Assembly (NCBI GenBank): GCA_951213105.1
Contig: OX578136.1
Location: forward strand, 151,362,678-151,426,677
Direction of reading: 5' to 3'
DNA from: Amaurobius ferox
Taxonomy: Eukaryota > Arthropoda > Arachnida > Araneae > Amaurobiidae
DNA: 64,000 nt
Made by a program: the position numbers and the translations under genes. The notes beneath the pieces were generated by a model. The model saw nothing but the letters and a program-made list of their open reading frames with translations, was not told where the DNA came from and ran no database searches. Of the stretch, positions 1 to 9,671 are shown piece by piece (position 1 is the first letter of the stretch; the number at the start of each line of letters is the position of its first letter).

Positions 1-1340
<1,340 letters not shown>

Positions 1341-1397
1341 TTATCTATATATCTATATATATATATATATATATATATATCTATATATATATATATA

Positions 1398-1436
<39 letters not shown>

Positions 1437-1450
1437 GTATATATATATAT
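1341..1450. repeat. (TA)n microsatellite at the 3' end of a Penelope-like element
   Basis: Interrupted TA repeat that abuts the 3' end of the minus-strand Penelope-like pseudogene. TA microsatellites also border the other Penelope-like copies in this window (near 3,908-3,930 and 48,400-48,424), which suggests a target preference or a TA-rich element end. Confidence 0.85.
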
Positions 1451-2158
1451 TGTCTCCATATTATTAGCTACTATAATTGGGAAAGTTGTCTTGGGGATGT
1501 TATCAAGTGGAAGTTGATACACTGAGTTGATAACTTTATAGACGAATTTGGGAGGACATGCATTATTAGTCGCTGTACTCAATAATTCCATAAAATGTGC
1601 TAATTTATAATTTTTATCACAAATTTTATTGATTCTAAGAACTTGGTTTGTTATAATATTTCTGAAAACTGATATATGCAAATAGGAGTCGAAGTATTGA
1701 ATTTTTGATGCATTAAATTTAAAATCTTGTCTTTTATCATATAAGTTTATAGCCAGATTGCAATTTTGTAAATCTAAATTTAAATCTAAAAAGGTTGCAA
1801 CATTAGAGTTATTATTACTTGCATTTAATTGTAAATTATTAGGATAAAAGTTAAATACTATAAGGATATCATTATGGGATACACATAATATGTCATCTAA
1901 ATATCTAAACATGTGCATATTATGCAAACCTGGATTAATGTTCTTTTCGTAGAAAAATAAATACAGATTGGCTAATATTAATGAGGCACACACCCCTTGT
2001 AGGATACCAAACTGTTGCTTAAAAGAAGTATCACCATGTTGAATATAATTCTTATAGTGTGAAATTAAGCAATTTTTTAAAAAGAAAAGTTGAATATTTT
2101 AGAGTGATATTATATTTTTCAAGAATTCCTAAAATAATTCTATACAGACCATCTATAT
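1451..2158 (-). pseudogene. Penelope-like reverse transcriptase, C-terminal half (split by hAT)
   Basis: This is the C-terminal half of a Penelope-like element (PLE) reverse transcriptase on the minus strand. From about 2,005 the frame reads GVCASLILANLYL (RT motif B region), then FRYLDDIL, the motif C box with a YLDD core, then FLDLNLDL and the thumb-like stretch FRNIITNQVLRINKICDKNY. The same order occurs in the plus-strand copy at 4,375-5,480. A hAT-like element at 2,159-2,795 separates it from its N-terminal half. Just upstream of motif B the frame is broken near 2,050. No GIY-YIG endonuclease domain is visible downstream, where TA repeats begin. PLE RTs copy RNA into chromosomal DNA; this copy cannot be functional. 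PLE is favoured over ordinary LINEs because of the N-terminal HVITGN/LRxLMxxG block in the partner half. Confidence 0.75.
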
Positions 2159-2381
2159 TAGGGTTCTTCAACCTGGGTTCCGGGAAATTTCTGAAAGGTT
2201 CAGCAAAAAATGACCATTGAACTGTAAAATGATCTCTAATAAATGATGTCCTTAGTGCAGCGGGGTGCACAGGACAAGAGTGATGTCAAGACCGTCGCCG
2301 CTCTCTTGTGTCCGTCTGTAGCAAAATTTAATGCAAAAATACACTAATACAATCACCACTTAATTTCAAATTCAATAGAAT

Positions 2382-2469
2382 TTTAGCGCATCTTTTGGAA
2401 TGTATTTTAATCAAGAGGTTTATAAAAATACACCTCTTTATTTTAGTCCACTTAAAAAGATGCGCTAAA
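2382..2469. repeat. Palindromic mini-element with 15-bp perfect inverted ends
   Basis: Begins TTTAGCGCATCTTTT (2,382-2,396) and ends with its exact reverse complement (2,455-2,469). A second inner palindrome sits around GAGGTTTATAAAAATACACCTC. It may be a tiny nested MITE or the internal fold-back of the host hAT element. I could not define a target duplication. Confidence 0.6.
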
Positions 2470-2509
2470 CATCTCTAGTGTACTTGTCTGGTATTAGTAG
2501 CAGGAGCAG

Positions 2510-2720
2510 TAGTAGTAGCAAGAGCAATAGTAATAGCAAGAGGATTATTATTAGTAGTAGGTTGTATACCTATATAACCTATGTATATAGGTATATATAA
2601 CCCTATGTATATAGGTATATATAACCTATATATAGGCATATATAACCCTATATATAAGTATATATAACCTATATAACTATATAACCTATATTATACAGGT
2701 AATATAGTTATATACTATCT
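2510..2720. repeat. AGTAGC-type and CCTATATA-type minisatellite inside the hAT element
   Basis: First a run of AGTAGTAGCAAG-like units, then repeated units of the form TATATAACCTATGTATATAGG. These simple repeats expand the hAT element interior. Confidence 0.75.
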
Positions 2721-2803
2721 CAAATTACGAGGGTTCCTTTAGAAATACTACAAGTCAGAAAGGTTCCGAAGGTAATGAAAGGTTGATGAACCCAGATCTA
2801 TAT

Positions 2804-3907
2804 CAATATTATTAAACACATCTTTGAAATCAAAAGTATAAATACTACGAATATTAGTAAGAGTTTTTAATTTCTTAACTAATTCAAAACTGTGTTTCAC
2901 AATATGTTATTTAAGATATCATCTGACAAGGATACTGTATTTAAGATTTTTAATAATAATTTACCAGCATTAGGAATGTAAGAATTATGCCCACTAGTAA
3001 TAGTTCGAAAAGCAACAGGGGATTTATGAAACTTGGATACTAAAACAAGATATAGAACGTTATTACAACTATTTTTTTTAGATGGATTTGCTTATATTTG
3101 GCTGATATTCTATTGGATAAGATTTTAAAGTTGGTATTATGTAAATTATAGATTTGATTATTAAGTAAGTGTGACTGAAGGGTACTAGTATAGTAATATT
3201 TACAAATGGTTGAGTAGTTACTATACTAGCCTTATCAACATAAGTAATGATAAAATCATTTTTAATTTCTTTAATATCATTTTTAATTGAATTAAGTTTA
3301 TATGATTTATTAATTTTCTGAATATATACATAGTGATTAAGTATTGCTTTATTAATACGCTGCAGGGTTTGAAGGCTTCAACAGGGATTTGAAATTTATA
3401 GCTGATTTTATAGATAAAGTTATTTAAGTCAAGAATTAAATCTTTAGCAATTGATTTATGTTTAATTTAGTAGGTAAATGGTACTTAGTACCTAGTAACA
3501 TCAGTGATCTCAGTTCATAATTAATAATATTTATATTTCCCGTTATAACATGCCCATAGTATTTATCTACGTAGTCTTTGTATTTATCTAAATGACAGTG
3601 GCAGCATGACTCTTTATCCAGTTCACAACGTTGATTAATATCTACTGATTTGATTATTTGATTATAATTGAAAATGTAACATTCTAGTGGTTTATCATAT
3701 TTAAATGCAATTTTAGAATTTACGTGTTTGCCTTGAAAGTAATTGGAAGCCAATTTAAAAAAATTATTTATTTTCAGATTATTTAAGACAGAATTAGTGA
3801 AATTCAGGGTACAATATTCGTTTATTTTAGTATATTGTTTTGATTCGTCATTTAAATTTAAGTCCGTGACGTATAAATAAACATTAAGAATTTTACTTCT
3901 GGTAATG
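2804..3907 (-). pseudogene. Penelope-like reverse transcriptase, N-terminal half (degraded)
   Basis: This is the N-terminal half of the minus-strand PLE. Reading from 3,900 downward: a Cys/His stretch (SCCHCHLDKYKDYVDKYYGH), then VITGNINIINYELRSLMLLGTKYHLP, then around 3,240 ITYVDKAS (the position of the PLE DKG-type motif), then near 3,010-3,050 SKFHKSPVAFRTITSGHNS, and just before the hAT insertion TFDFKDVFNNIDID (RT motif A with its catalytic Asp). All blocks have counterparts in the plus-strand copy (for example PKFHKNRTKFRTVTSGHNS and TFDFKDLFNNI), in the same order. Frameshifts separate the blocks; only 3,436-3,987 stays open for long. It is non-functional. The sequence differs clearly from the facing copy, so the two are different PLE lineages or old copies rather than a recent duplication. 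Confidence 0.75.
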
Positions 3908-3931
3908 ATATATATATATATATATATATAA
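3908..3931. repeat. Short (TA)n between two head-to-head Penelope-like copies
   Basis: About 24 bp of TA repeats lie exactly between the 5' ends of the two facing PLE pseudogenes. Confidence 0.8.
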
Positions 3932-5480
3932 AAGGATTTGAATGTTACTAAAACTTTTAAATACAACAAGCCTATTGGAAGAACCATTTTTAATTACAAT
4001 GAAATTTCAAAATCTCTATCAGTCGACAAAGATTCCGCAACAAATCTAAATGGTGAATGTATTTGTAGTGTTGAAAATTATGCTAATTTTATAAAACTAC
4101 ACTTGGGGCATATAGTTACTGGAGACTTAGCCATTGTTAAAGATAAATCTTTAAGAACTTTAATGTCATTTGGTACTAAATTCAGGTTACCTTCATGTAA
4201 TAATTCTAAACAAGTCTTAAAGTCAATCAATCTGGACCTTGATAAATTTATTTATGGATTACCGTCTTAATATGCCCAGCCTTTAGAGGCATTTAATATG
4301 TGGAAATTTACTATTTTAAGATCTATTAAAAATGCCATTTGTTGTATCAATTTATCTAGATCTATATATATAATATGGATAATATAAAACACTCTGTTAA
4401 TGATTTACATAGATCTTTCGTTATAACTTATGTTGATAAAACCTCTAATAATTATGCTATTATCTGTAAAAAATTCTATATACAATATCTGTTAGATTAT
4501 TTAAAAAATAATAGTCTATTTAAACTCGATTTACACTCTGTTAAAAGTATCAAATTGAAAATTATCAATATGTATAGTGATTTAGATATTAATAATAAAG
4601 TTTTGAAATTTCCATATATTGCGCTTATACCTAAATTTCATAAAAATCGTACTAAATTTAGAACTGTAACTAGTGGTCATAATTCATACTCTACTACTGC
4701 TAGTAAATTATTATTAAATTATTTAAATGTACTAAATAGTAATTTACGAGATTCTAGTGATAACTACATTATTTTAAATAATAGTAAAGAATTAAAAAAT
4801 AAATTAAAAACACTTGGTCAAATAATAGGATTTCAAACCTTTGATTTTAAGGATTTATTTAATAATATTAAGATTACTGATCTTTATGATGTCATTTTAG
4901 CTTTATATAATGCTTATACTACTAATAAATCTCATCTTACTAAATTTACTAATTTTCCTAAGCTTCTTCATTTTGTTCTTTTCAATAATTATATTTTTCA
5001 AGGTAATAAATTACACTTACAAGTCTCGGGGGTTCCACAAGGTGGCTGTAGTAGCAGTATGTTAACTAATTTATACTTATATCAATATAAAAAATTCTTT
5101 TCTTCAACAGATTATAAAATTTACAGATATGTAGATGATCTGATTTGTCATGTATTTACTGATAACTGTGTCATAGATATAGATTTCTATTCGGATAATT
5201 TGGAATTAATACCTAATGAAACTGCTATTAGTAAAAATATTAATTATTTGGATTTAAATCTAATTATAGAATCTACTAATGGGATAGTTACTAATTTATA
5301 TGACAAAACAGATTTTTTTAAATTTAATATTAATAAATTATTACCATTTTATTCCTGCAAATCGATTCAATTGTTTAGAAATATTATACTTAATCAACTT
5401 TTCAGAATTTATAGATTATCAGATAAAAAATTTCATGCTTTGCACATTAATAACCTCAAAATTACCAGTAAATTACCAGT
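3932..5480 (+). pseudogene. Penelope-like reverse transcriptase (frameshifted, near full RT)
   Basis: Plus-strand PLE RT in two open pieces (3,938-4,270 and 4,375-5,480) in different frames. The first piece carries the Cys block GECICSVENYANF, then HIVTGDLAIVKDKSLRTLMSFGTKFRLP. The second has VITYVDKTSNNYAIICKKFY (DKG-motif position, with Thr in place of Gly), PKFHKNRTKFRTVTSGHNS, motif A TFDFKDLFNNI, motif B SGVPQGGCSSSMLTNLYL, motif C IYRYVDDLI (YVDD core) and YLDLNLI. The catalytic Asp residues of motifs A and C are present. Homology with the minus copy stops near HINNLKITSKL at about 5,480, so the 3' part, including any GIY-YIG domain, is missing. Codons are extremely AT-rich. Function is unlikely because of the frameshift near 4,270-4,375 and the missing end. 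Confidence 0.8.
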
Positions 5481-7590
5481 AAAAAAAGCACCGATTGAAC
5501 AACCTTTACTCTGTAGCAGGTTTTGCTTTCAAATCTTTTCAACTTTGCAAATAAATTTAATATTCTGCTCTGTGATAGTCTCTTCCTTTAATTGTAGAGC
5601 CGTGCAGTAAGTGGGGATTGTTTACCTTTCCAGGAAATTATTGCTTTATTCGAAGAGGAAGAGTATTTTCGGAGTAAAGATCGTTCCAGTTAGAGGTCTG
5701 AATTTTAGACTTCGTACTGTAATTTGTTTCCATTTCTTTTAATCATGGTTATAAAATACTTACTTGTCCCTGGTGATATTTCTATTTGAATTCCAAGGGG
5801 AGGGTATTTTTTACCAAGGGCAAAATAGAGTCATGCTGCCGAGGGAAAGATGCCTTATATGCATGGCTTTTTAAAGGAATTTACGTTGTCTTTGCATTCC
5901 ATGCTAGGAAATTTACAAAAAATGAGTTCGAAAATCTGTCAATACATTCAATCCTTGCCACACGACTTAATAGATTACGTTTCATTGATCAGCGTCGTAA
6001 CCATTAGGTACTGAATTGATCTCATTCGAATTCGGAAATAAATATCTTATGAATTAATTATCCTAGAATTAAAAAAAATATATATATTAATTTATCAGCT
6101 TTTCAGACAGACTGCGGATATCATAGCAAATGAAACCGATCATTAATTTTGCCTCCCCATCTTATATTAAATATCATTATCCCTACTAGCAGCTGACACT
6201 CGTCTGCTATAGCATGACTTCAATTTGTCATCGCGGCAAGATTTTCAACTGTTCCATTTGGACTTTAGGAACGTTTGAAAACTGTTTTAATTAATTCTCC
6301 TCCTTTCGTTCAAACCATCCACAGTCGCCAAGGGAGTACATATCATTTATACCTTGGATTTCTGTCCTCCATTGCAGCTGCTGATCTTTTAATATTCCGA
6401 AGATAGTCCGTACCCTTGGCAGCAGTCCCGTTGCCACACCTGCCACGGAAAGAAATGTCGCATCAGCGAGGCTCTAAAGTTTGAGATGAAATTGTTCGTG
6501 TGGAAGGGGAGAGGAAAAGGGACTGTGCGATGAATTTTTATGATTTTCCCCTGAAGTTTATGTTGTCAACCTGCTTATGAAGACTGGCGTGGAATGGTAC
6601 GTTGCTGGAGGGTTGAGGCGTTAATAATGTATTTCATCTGAAGTTCTTTGAAAGCATAGGATATTTAGAGTGACGTCAAATGTGGCGTACTCAAAATGGG
6701 GTGTAAAGGGCGTTAAACAACCCCGCCCCCCTTAATTTTCTTAAATATTTATATTTTTTATAATGTGGAAAATTTTCGAATACTTTTTTTTTTGTATGTT
6801 ATACTATTGTATAAAGAAAGTGCTGCGCCTCGAAATTTTTTTAATTCGAATTTTTTACGAATAGGCCCATTTTAAGACATCTTGCGCCAATTTAGAATGC
6901 TTTGAGAAAGCTTTTCGTCTGTGTATGTTCCGTTATGTATGTGCTAACATACGAATGTCAGCGATGTGGATACGATAACTGAAGAATGCATTCTCGTATC
7001 CAGTGGTGCCGGCAGAATTTTCGGGGCCTCGTGCAGTAAATGCGTGGGCTCCCTTCTACCCATTATTTTACATGTTATTGACCCCTTTTAATAAAATGTA
7101 TATGTGGATCAAATCCCCAAGCCTTCCTGATCCATATGCAGTGCATGTTTTTGCTCCACCCTGTTCTCCGTCCTGCTGAACTTTTATGTGTAGATAACAT
7201 TATATGAGAAACTATATAAAAATATTATTTTTATTAATGGTCATGTTTACAACTTGAATTATTCAAATTTTAAAGCATTTCAAAACGCTATTTCTTATGG
7301 AGAAATAATGATAATTCCTGGAATAATGTTGGTAGTGTATATAGTCTACGAAATAAAATAATAGTTTGAACTACACTATAGATGTAATTGATATCAAAAT
7401 AATTATATAGAGAGTTCCTAGAAAAGTCTTCTTAGTGTAAGACGGAATTTGAATACGAAAAGCCACTATGAACAGATGTCAAAAGTTTGTCTCCCATTAA
7501 GTTCCAGGAAGAGCCCCCTTTTACAGTGTTGTGGACATGTGATTTAGATTCAAACGTAATGGGCTAATATTCAGAGACGAAATCTGCCCT
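5481..7590. other. About 2.1 kb with no recognised gene or element
   Basis: Mixed-composition DNA with no reading frame I recognise. The small frame at 5,786-6,007 lacks any motif I know. Positions 6,720-6,730 hold a C-rich tract. I could not find element ends here. Just after 7,510 the sequence approaches the serial-insertion site. Confidence 0.4.
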
Positions 7591-7596
7591 TCAGTC

Positions 7597-7609
7597 GGAC
7601 AGTATACGT
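7597..7609. repeat. Target-site copy 1 of serial-insertion cluster 1
   Basis: The 13-bp GGACAGTATACGT. The same 13-mer recurs at 7,670-7,682, 8,145-8,157 and 8,545-8,557, and a two-mismatch version at 7,745-7,757. Each copy separates adjacent inserted elements, as expected if every insertion duplicated the same target. Confidence 0.85.
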
Positions 7610-7667
7610 CGAAAACCCAGACCGTCCAGCTCTTCCGAGGACATAGAGCAGCAATTAGCGTGGCCGG
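7610..7667 (-). mobile_element. Solo hairpin module (5S-SINE 3' tail), cluster 1 copy 1
   Basis: A unit of about 58 bp bounded by two copies of the 13-bp target repeat. It has the module signature: ACCCAGACC at one end and GGCCGG at the other, with partly complementary segments CCGTCC and GCGTGG just inside. On the minus strand it begins CCGGCC and ends GGTCTGGGTTTTCG. It carries no 5S part. Either it is a 5'-truncated SINE/LINE copy or an independent minimal unit. Confidence 0.65.
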
Positions 7668-7682
7668 TCGGACAGTATACGT

Positions 7683-7744
7683 GTGTTGAAGACCCAGACC
7701 ACACGACTGAGCCAGAGGTTTACAGCAGCTTAATGTGTGGCCGG
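7683..7744 (-). mobile_element. Solo hairpin module, cluster 1 copy 2 (ACAC/GTGT stem type)
   Basis: Same signature as its neighbour (GACCCAGACC ... GGCCGG), but the pairing segments are CCACAC and GTGTGG rather than CCGTCC and GGACGG. This is a compensatory replacement at three base pairs. Target-repeat copies flank it on both sides (7,670-7,682 and 7,745-7,757). Confidence 0.7.
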
Positions 7745-7757
7745 AGACTGTATACGT

Positions 7758-8144
7758 TGTTGTTGTTGAGACCCAGACCGTCCGACCTACCAGAAAGGTG
7801 TAAGGTAACCGTTTGGACGGCCGGGAAGTGCCACCCAATTTAGACCGAAACTCAGTGGTGGAGGCATCCACAGAGACCGTACCCTCCTTCCCCTACCACC
7901 AATCTCTCGGAAGGACTTACGTATCCATATGTTTAACGTGATCGTACTCCGCATGAACACGGCGGCAGTTGTAGCAGCGTGCAAATCCAGCGCGCAAACC
8001 CCCGGGCTAACGCGTCCGAAATGTGCCAACAGCACGCGGTGTTCCCAGGTGGTCACCCACCCAAGTACTAACCGCGCCCGATGCTGCTTGACTTGGGTGA
8101 TCTAACGAGAACCGGTGGTCTCACACGGTAGGGCCGTTAGCTGG
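7758..8144 (-). mobile_element. 5S-rRNA-derived SINE, copy 1
   Basis: Minus-strand SINE. Its 5' head is a 5S rRNA-like sequence (8,025-8,141). It is followed by a body of about 200 bp, the 3' hairpin module (7,768-7,824, stem CCGTCC/GGACGG) and a short CAA-repeat tail (7,758-7,768). It forms a near-identical 400-bp unit with the next copy, including the 13-bp target repeat between them. The architecture (5S head with internal Pol III promoter, unrelated body, LINE-like tail) matches the SINE3 class. Retrotransposition would depend on a partner LINE recognising the tail. Confidence 0.85.
8025..8141 (-). rRNA. 5S rRNA-like head of SINE copy 1 (not a functional gene)
   Basis: The reverse complement contains the hallmark 5S blocks in order: a CACCGGTTCTCGT stretch, AGCATCGGGCGCGGTTAGTA, TTGGGTGGGTGACCACCTGG and GAACACCGCGTGCTGTTGGC. 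Length is about 117 nt, close to the usual 119-120. The internal control region (A box, IE, C box area) is recognisable. There is no T-run directly downstream on the minus strand, the SINE body continues instead, and the sequence departs from canonical 5S in the helix I-III region. I therefore read it as the Pol III-promoter head of a SINE. Confidence 0.75.
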
Positions 8145-8157
8145 GGACAGTATACGT

Positions 8158-8544
8158 TGTTGTTGTTGAGACCCAGACCGTCCGACCTACCAGAAAGGTG
8201 TAAGGTAACTGTATGGACGGCCGGGAAGTGCCACCCAATTTAGACCGGAACCCAGTGGGGGAGGCATCCACAGGGACCGTACCCTCCTTCCCCTACCACC
8301 AACCTCTCGGAAGGACTTACGGACCCACATGTTTAACGTGATCGTACTCCGCATGAACACGGCGGCAGTTGTAGCAGCGTGCAAATCCAGCGCGCAAACC
8401 CCCGGGCTAACGCGTCCGAAATGTGCCAACAGCACGCGGTGTTCCCAGGTGGTCACCCACCCAAGTACTAACCGCGCCCGATGCTGCTTGACTTGGGTGA
8501 TCTAACGAGAACCGGTGTTTTCACACGGTAGGGCCGTTAGCTGG
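8158..8544 (-). mobile_element. 5S-rRNA-derived SINE, copy 2
   Basis: Near-identical to the preceding copy, exactly 400 bp out of step. It has a 5S head at 8,425-8,541, body, 3' hairpin module (about 8,168-8,224) and CAA-type tail. The target repeat flanks it at 8,145-8,157 and 8,545-8,557. Only scattered substitutions separate the copies, so either the insertions are recent or the 400-bp unit was duplicated by unequal exchange. Confidence 0.85.
8425..8541 (-). rRNA. 5S rRNA-like head of SINE copy 2 (not a functional gene)
   Basis: Same 5S blocks as in copy 1, with substitutions near the 5' third (for example AAAACACCGG in place of AGACCACCGG). It is part of the SINE; see copy 1 for the reasoning. 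Confidence 0.75.
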
Positions 8545-8826
8545 GGACAGTATACGTGTGCAAGTCCAAGGAACACGCAGCCTGTCTAGTAACATCGTTA
8601 AATACTATGCTTATGGTCATGGTAGTGTAATAATATAGGTTGGATTTTCATTGGGAGGATGCACATATTTTATGTTTTTTCCAATTTATCATAGTAATTT
8701 CTTGTGAAATTTAGAGTCGATCGGTGCAGAACTTCATGAATTTTGCTTTATTTACTGCTCCATGCTTAACTTTTAGAGGGCACAGAGTATAATAATCGCA
8801 AACGAAGTCTTGCACTTTACTTTTGT

Positions 8827-9072
8827 GCCGACGTGGTTGTCGAGTGGTCAAGGCAAGCGTTTCCGTAACAATCGCTCGACCGCCACGTTGTGGGTTCGAG
8901 CCCCACGTAAGGCATGGATGTTTGTGTTGTGGGCGCAATGTGATCCGCCCCCCTCTGGTGCGCCTGGGGCAACGTCAATGGACGGCTAAATGGTTCACAC
9001 TCTGGCGCACACTCTCTGTAATAAAGGAGAATGACGAAGGTCAAAGTGCCTGGCCATTTGAGAAAAAAAAAA
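8827..9072 (+). mobile_element. Full-length tRNA-derived SINE with target-site duplication
   Basis: A SINE of 246 bp on the plus strand. The head is tRNA-like, of the long-variable-arm Leu/Ser type: A box in TGTCGAGTGGTCAAGG and B box GGGTTCGAGCCCC, within 8,827-8,905. A unique body follows (TGTGATCCGCC, CAATGGACGGCTAAATGG), then a 3' poly-A of about 10 nt. It is flanked by the 12-bp duplication CTTTACTTTTGT/CTTAACTTTTGT (8,815-8,826 and 9,073-9,084; one mismatch, 8 bp perfect). Boundaries, promoter boxes and tail are all present, so this is an intact SINE. The family name is unknown to me. Confidence 0.88.
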
Positions 9073-9084
9073 CTTAACTTTTGT

Positions 9085-9488
9085 TGAAAGACAAGGTTTA
9101 CGGCCGCTCTGCCCTTCTATAAGACATTAAACAAATTAAAAATCCTGACGATTATGTTCAATTATAGAAAAAATGCATTATATAGAAAATATCTAGAAGA
9201 TGTAATTGTGAATAGTTGAAAAATGTCTAACATGGCTACTTTCACATTTGTCCACTTCCATTTTTAGCATTCGCAGTTTTCTTGGGGTAATGAAACAGTG
9301 TTTATTTTCAATAAATATGAAAGAGGGGAAGTACATTTATAAGTTATTGGTATTCTTCCAAATCGCTGTTTCCGCAGGTGCTAAAATTTTCCAAGGAAAA
9401 GTACAGAAATTGAAATAGTTTTTTGTTGTAGATTTCATATTGGTACTAATATTATCAAGTATAAATTTAATTTTGTTTTATGTATTTT
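9085..9488. other. Unrecognised AT-rich segment
   Basis: I see no gene, tandem repeat or element end between the SINE and the dispersed repeat at about 9,490. Confidence 0.4.
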
Positions 9489-9489
9489 T

Positions 9490-9661
9490 TCGCCGACAGC
9501 CATTTGGACAGAGCACAATTAAGCCTAAAACGGATAACATTATTTTATCTCTTCAAGCAAAATCAGATGTGGAAACCTAAAAATAACAAATTTCTGTGGT
9601 ATTTTGTATATATACCAATAATATTTCGAAATTATATGTTATATAAAAAATGATTCCATTT
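9490..9661 (-). repeat. Dispersed repeat matching 16,385-16,575 (possible SINE body)
   Basis: Shares blocks with 16,385-16,575 in the same order: AAGCCTAAAACGG/AAGCCCAAAACGG, ATTATTTTATCTC/ATTATTCTATCTC, TATATACC, TATATAAAAAATGATT. At 16.4 kb the block adjoins a minus-strand tRNA-like head, so it may be the body of the same SINE. Here the head side is interrupted by the Jockey insertion. Confidence 0.5.
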
Positions 9662-9671
9662 AATAAAGGAT

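Larger units (their letters stand above)
2159..2795. mobile_element. Non-autonomous hAT-like DNA transposon
   Basis: An insertion of 637 bp inside the minus-strand PLE. It is flanked by a perfect 8-bp direct repeat ATCTATAT (2,151-2,158 and 2,796-2,803), the duplication length of hAT elements. The ends are imperfect inverted repeats: the left begins TAGGGTTCTTCAACCT and the right reads, in complement, CTGGGTTCATCAACCT, which resembles hAT termini of the CAGxGGTTCTCAACC type. No transposase is encoded. Inside lie a small palindrome (2,382-2,469) and a TA/CCTATATA minisatellite (about 2,560-2,720). Removing it rejoins the PLE reading at FKDVFNNIDID and LYRIILGI, which supports the boundaries. 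Confidence 0.8.

Noticed and set aside
7521..8456. Overlapping minus-strand frames of 89-116 residues
   Set aside because: Spurious translations of the 5S SINE and hairpin modules; identical frames recur because the repeat recurs.
8025..8541. Two functional 5S rRNA genes
   Set aside because: They lack a T-run terminator, lie inside 400-bp SINE units with a LINE-like tail, and have unusual 5' thirds.
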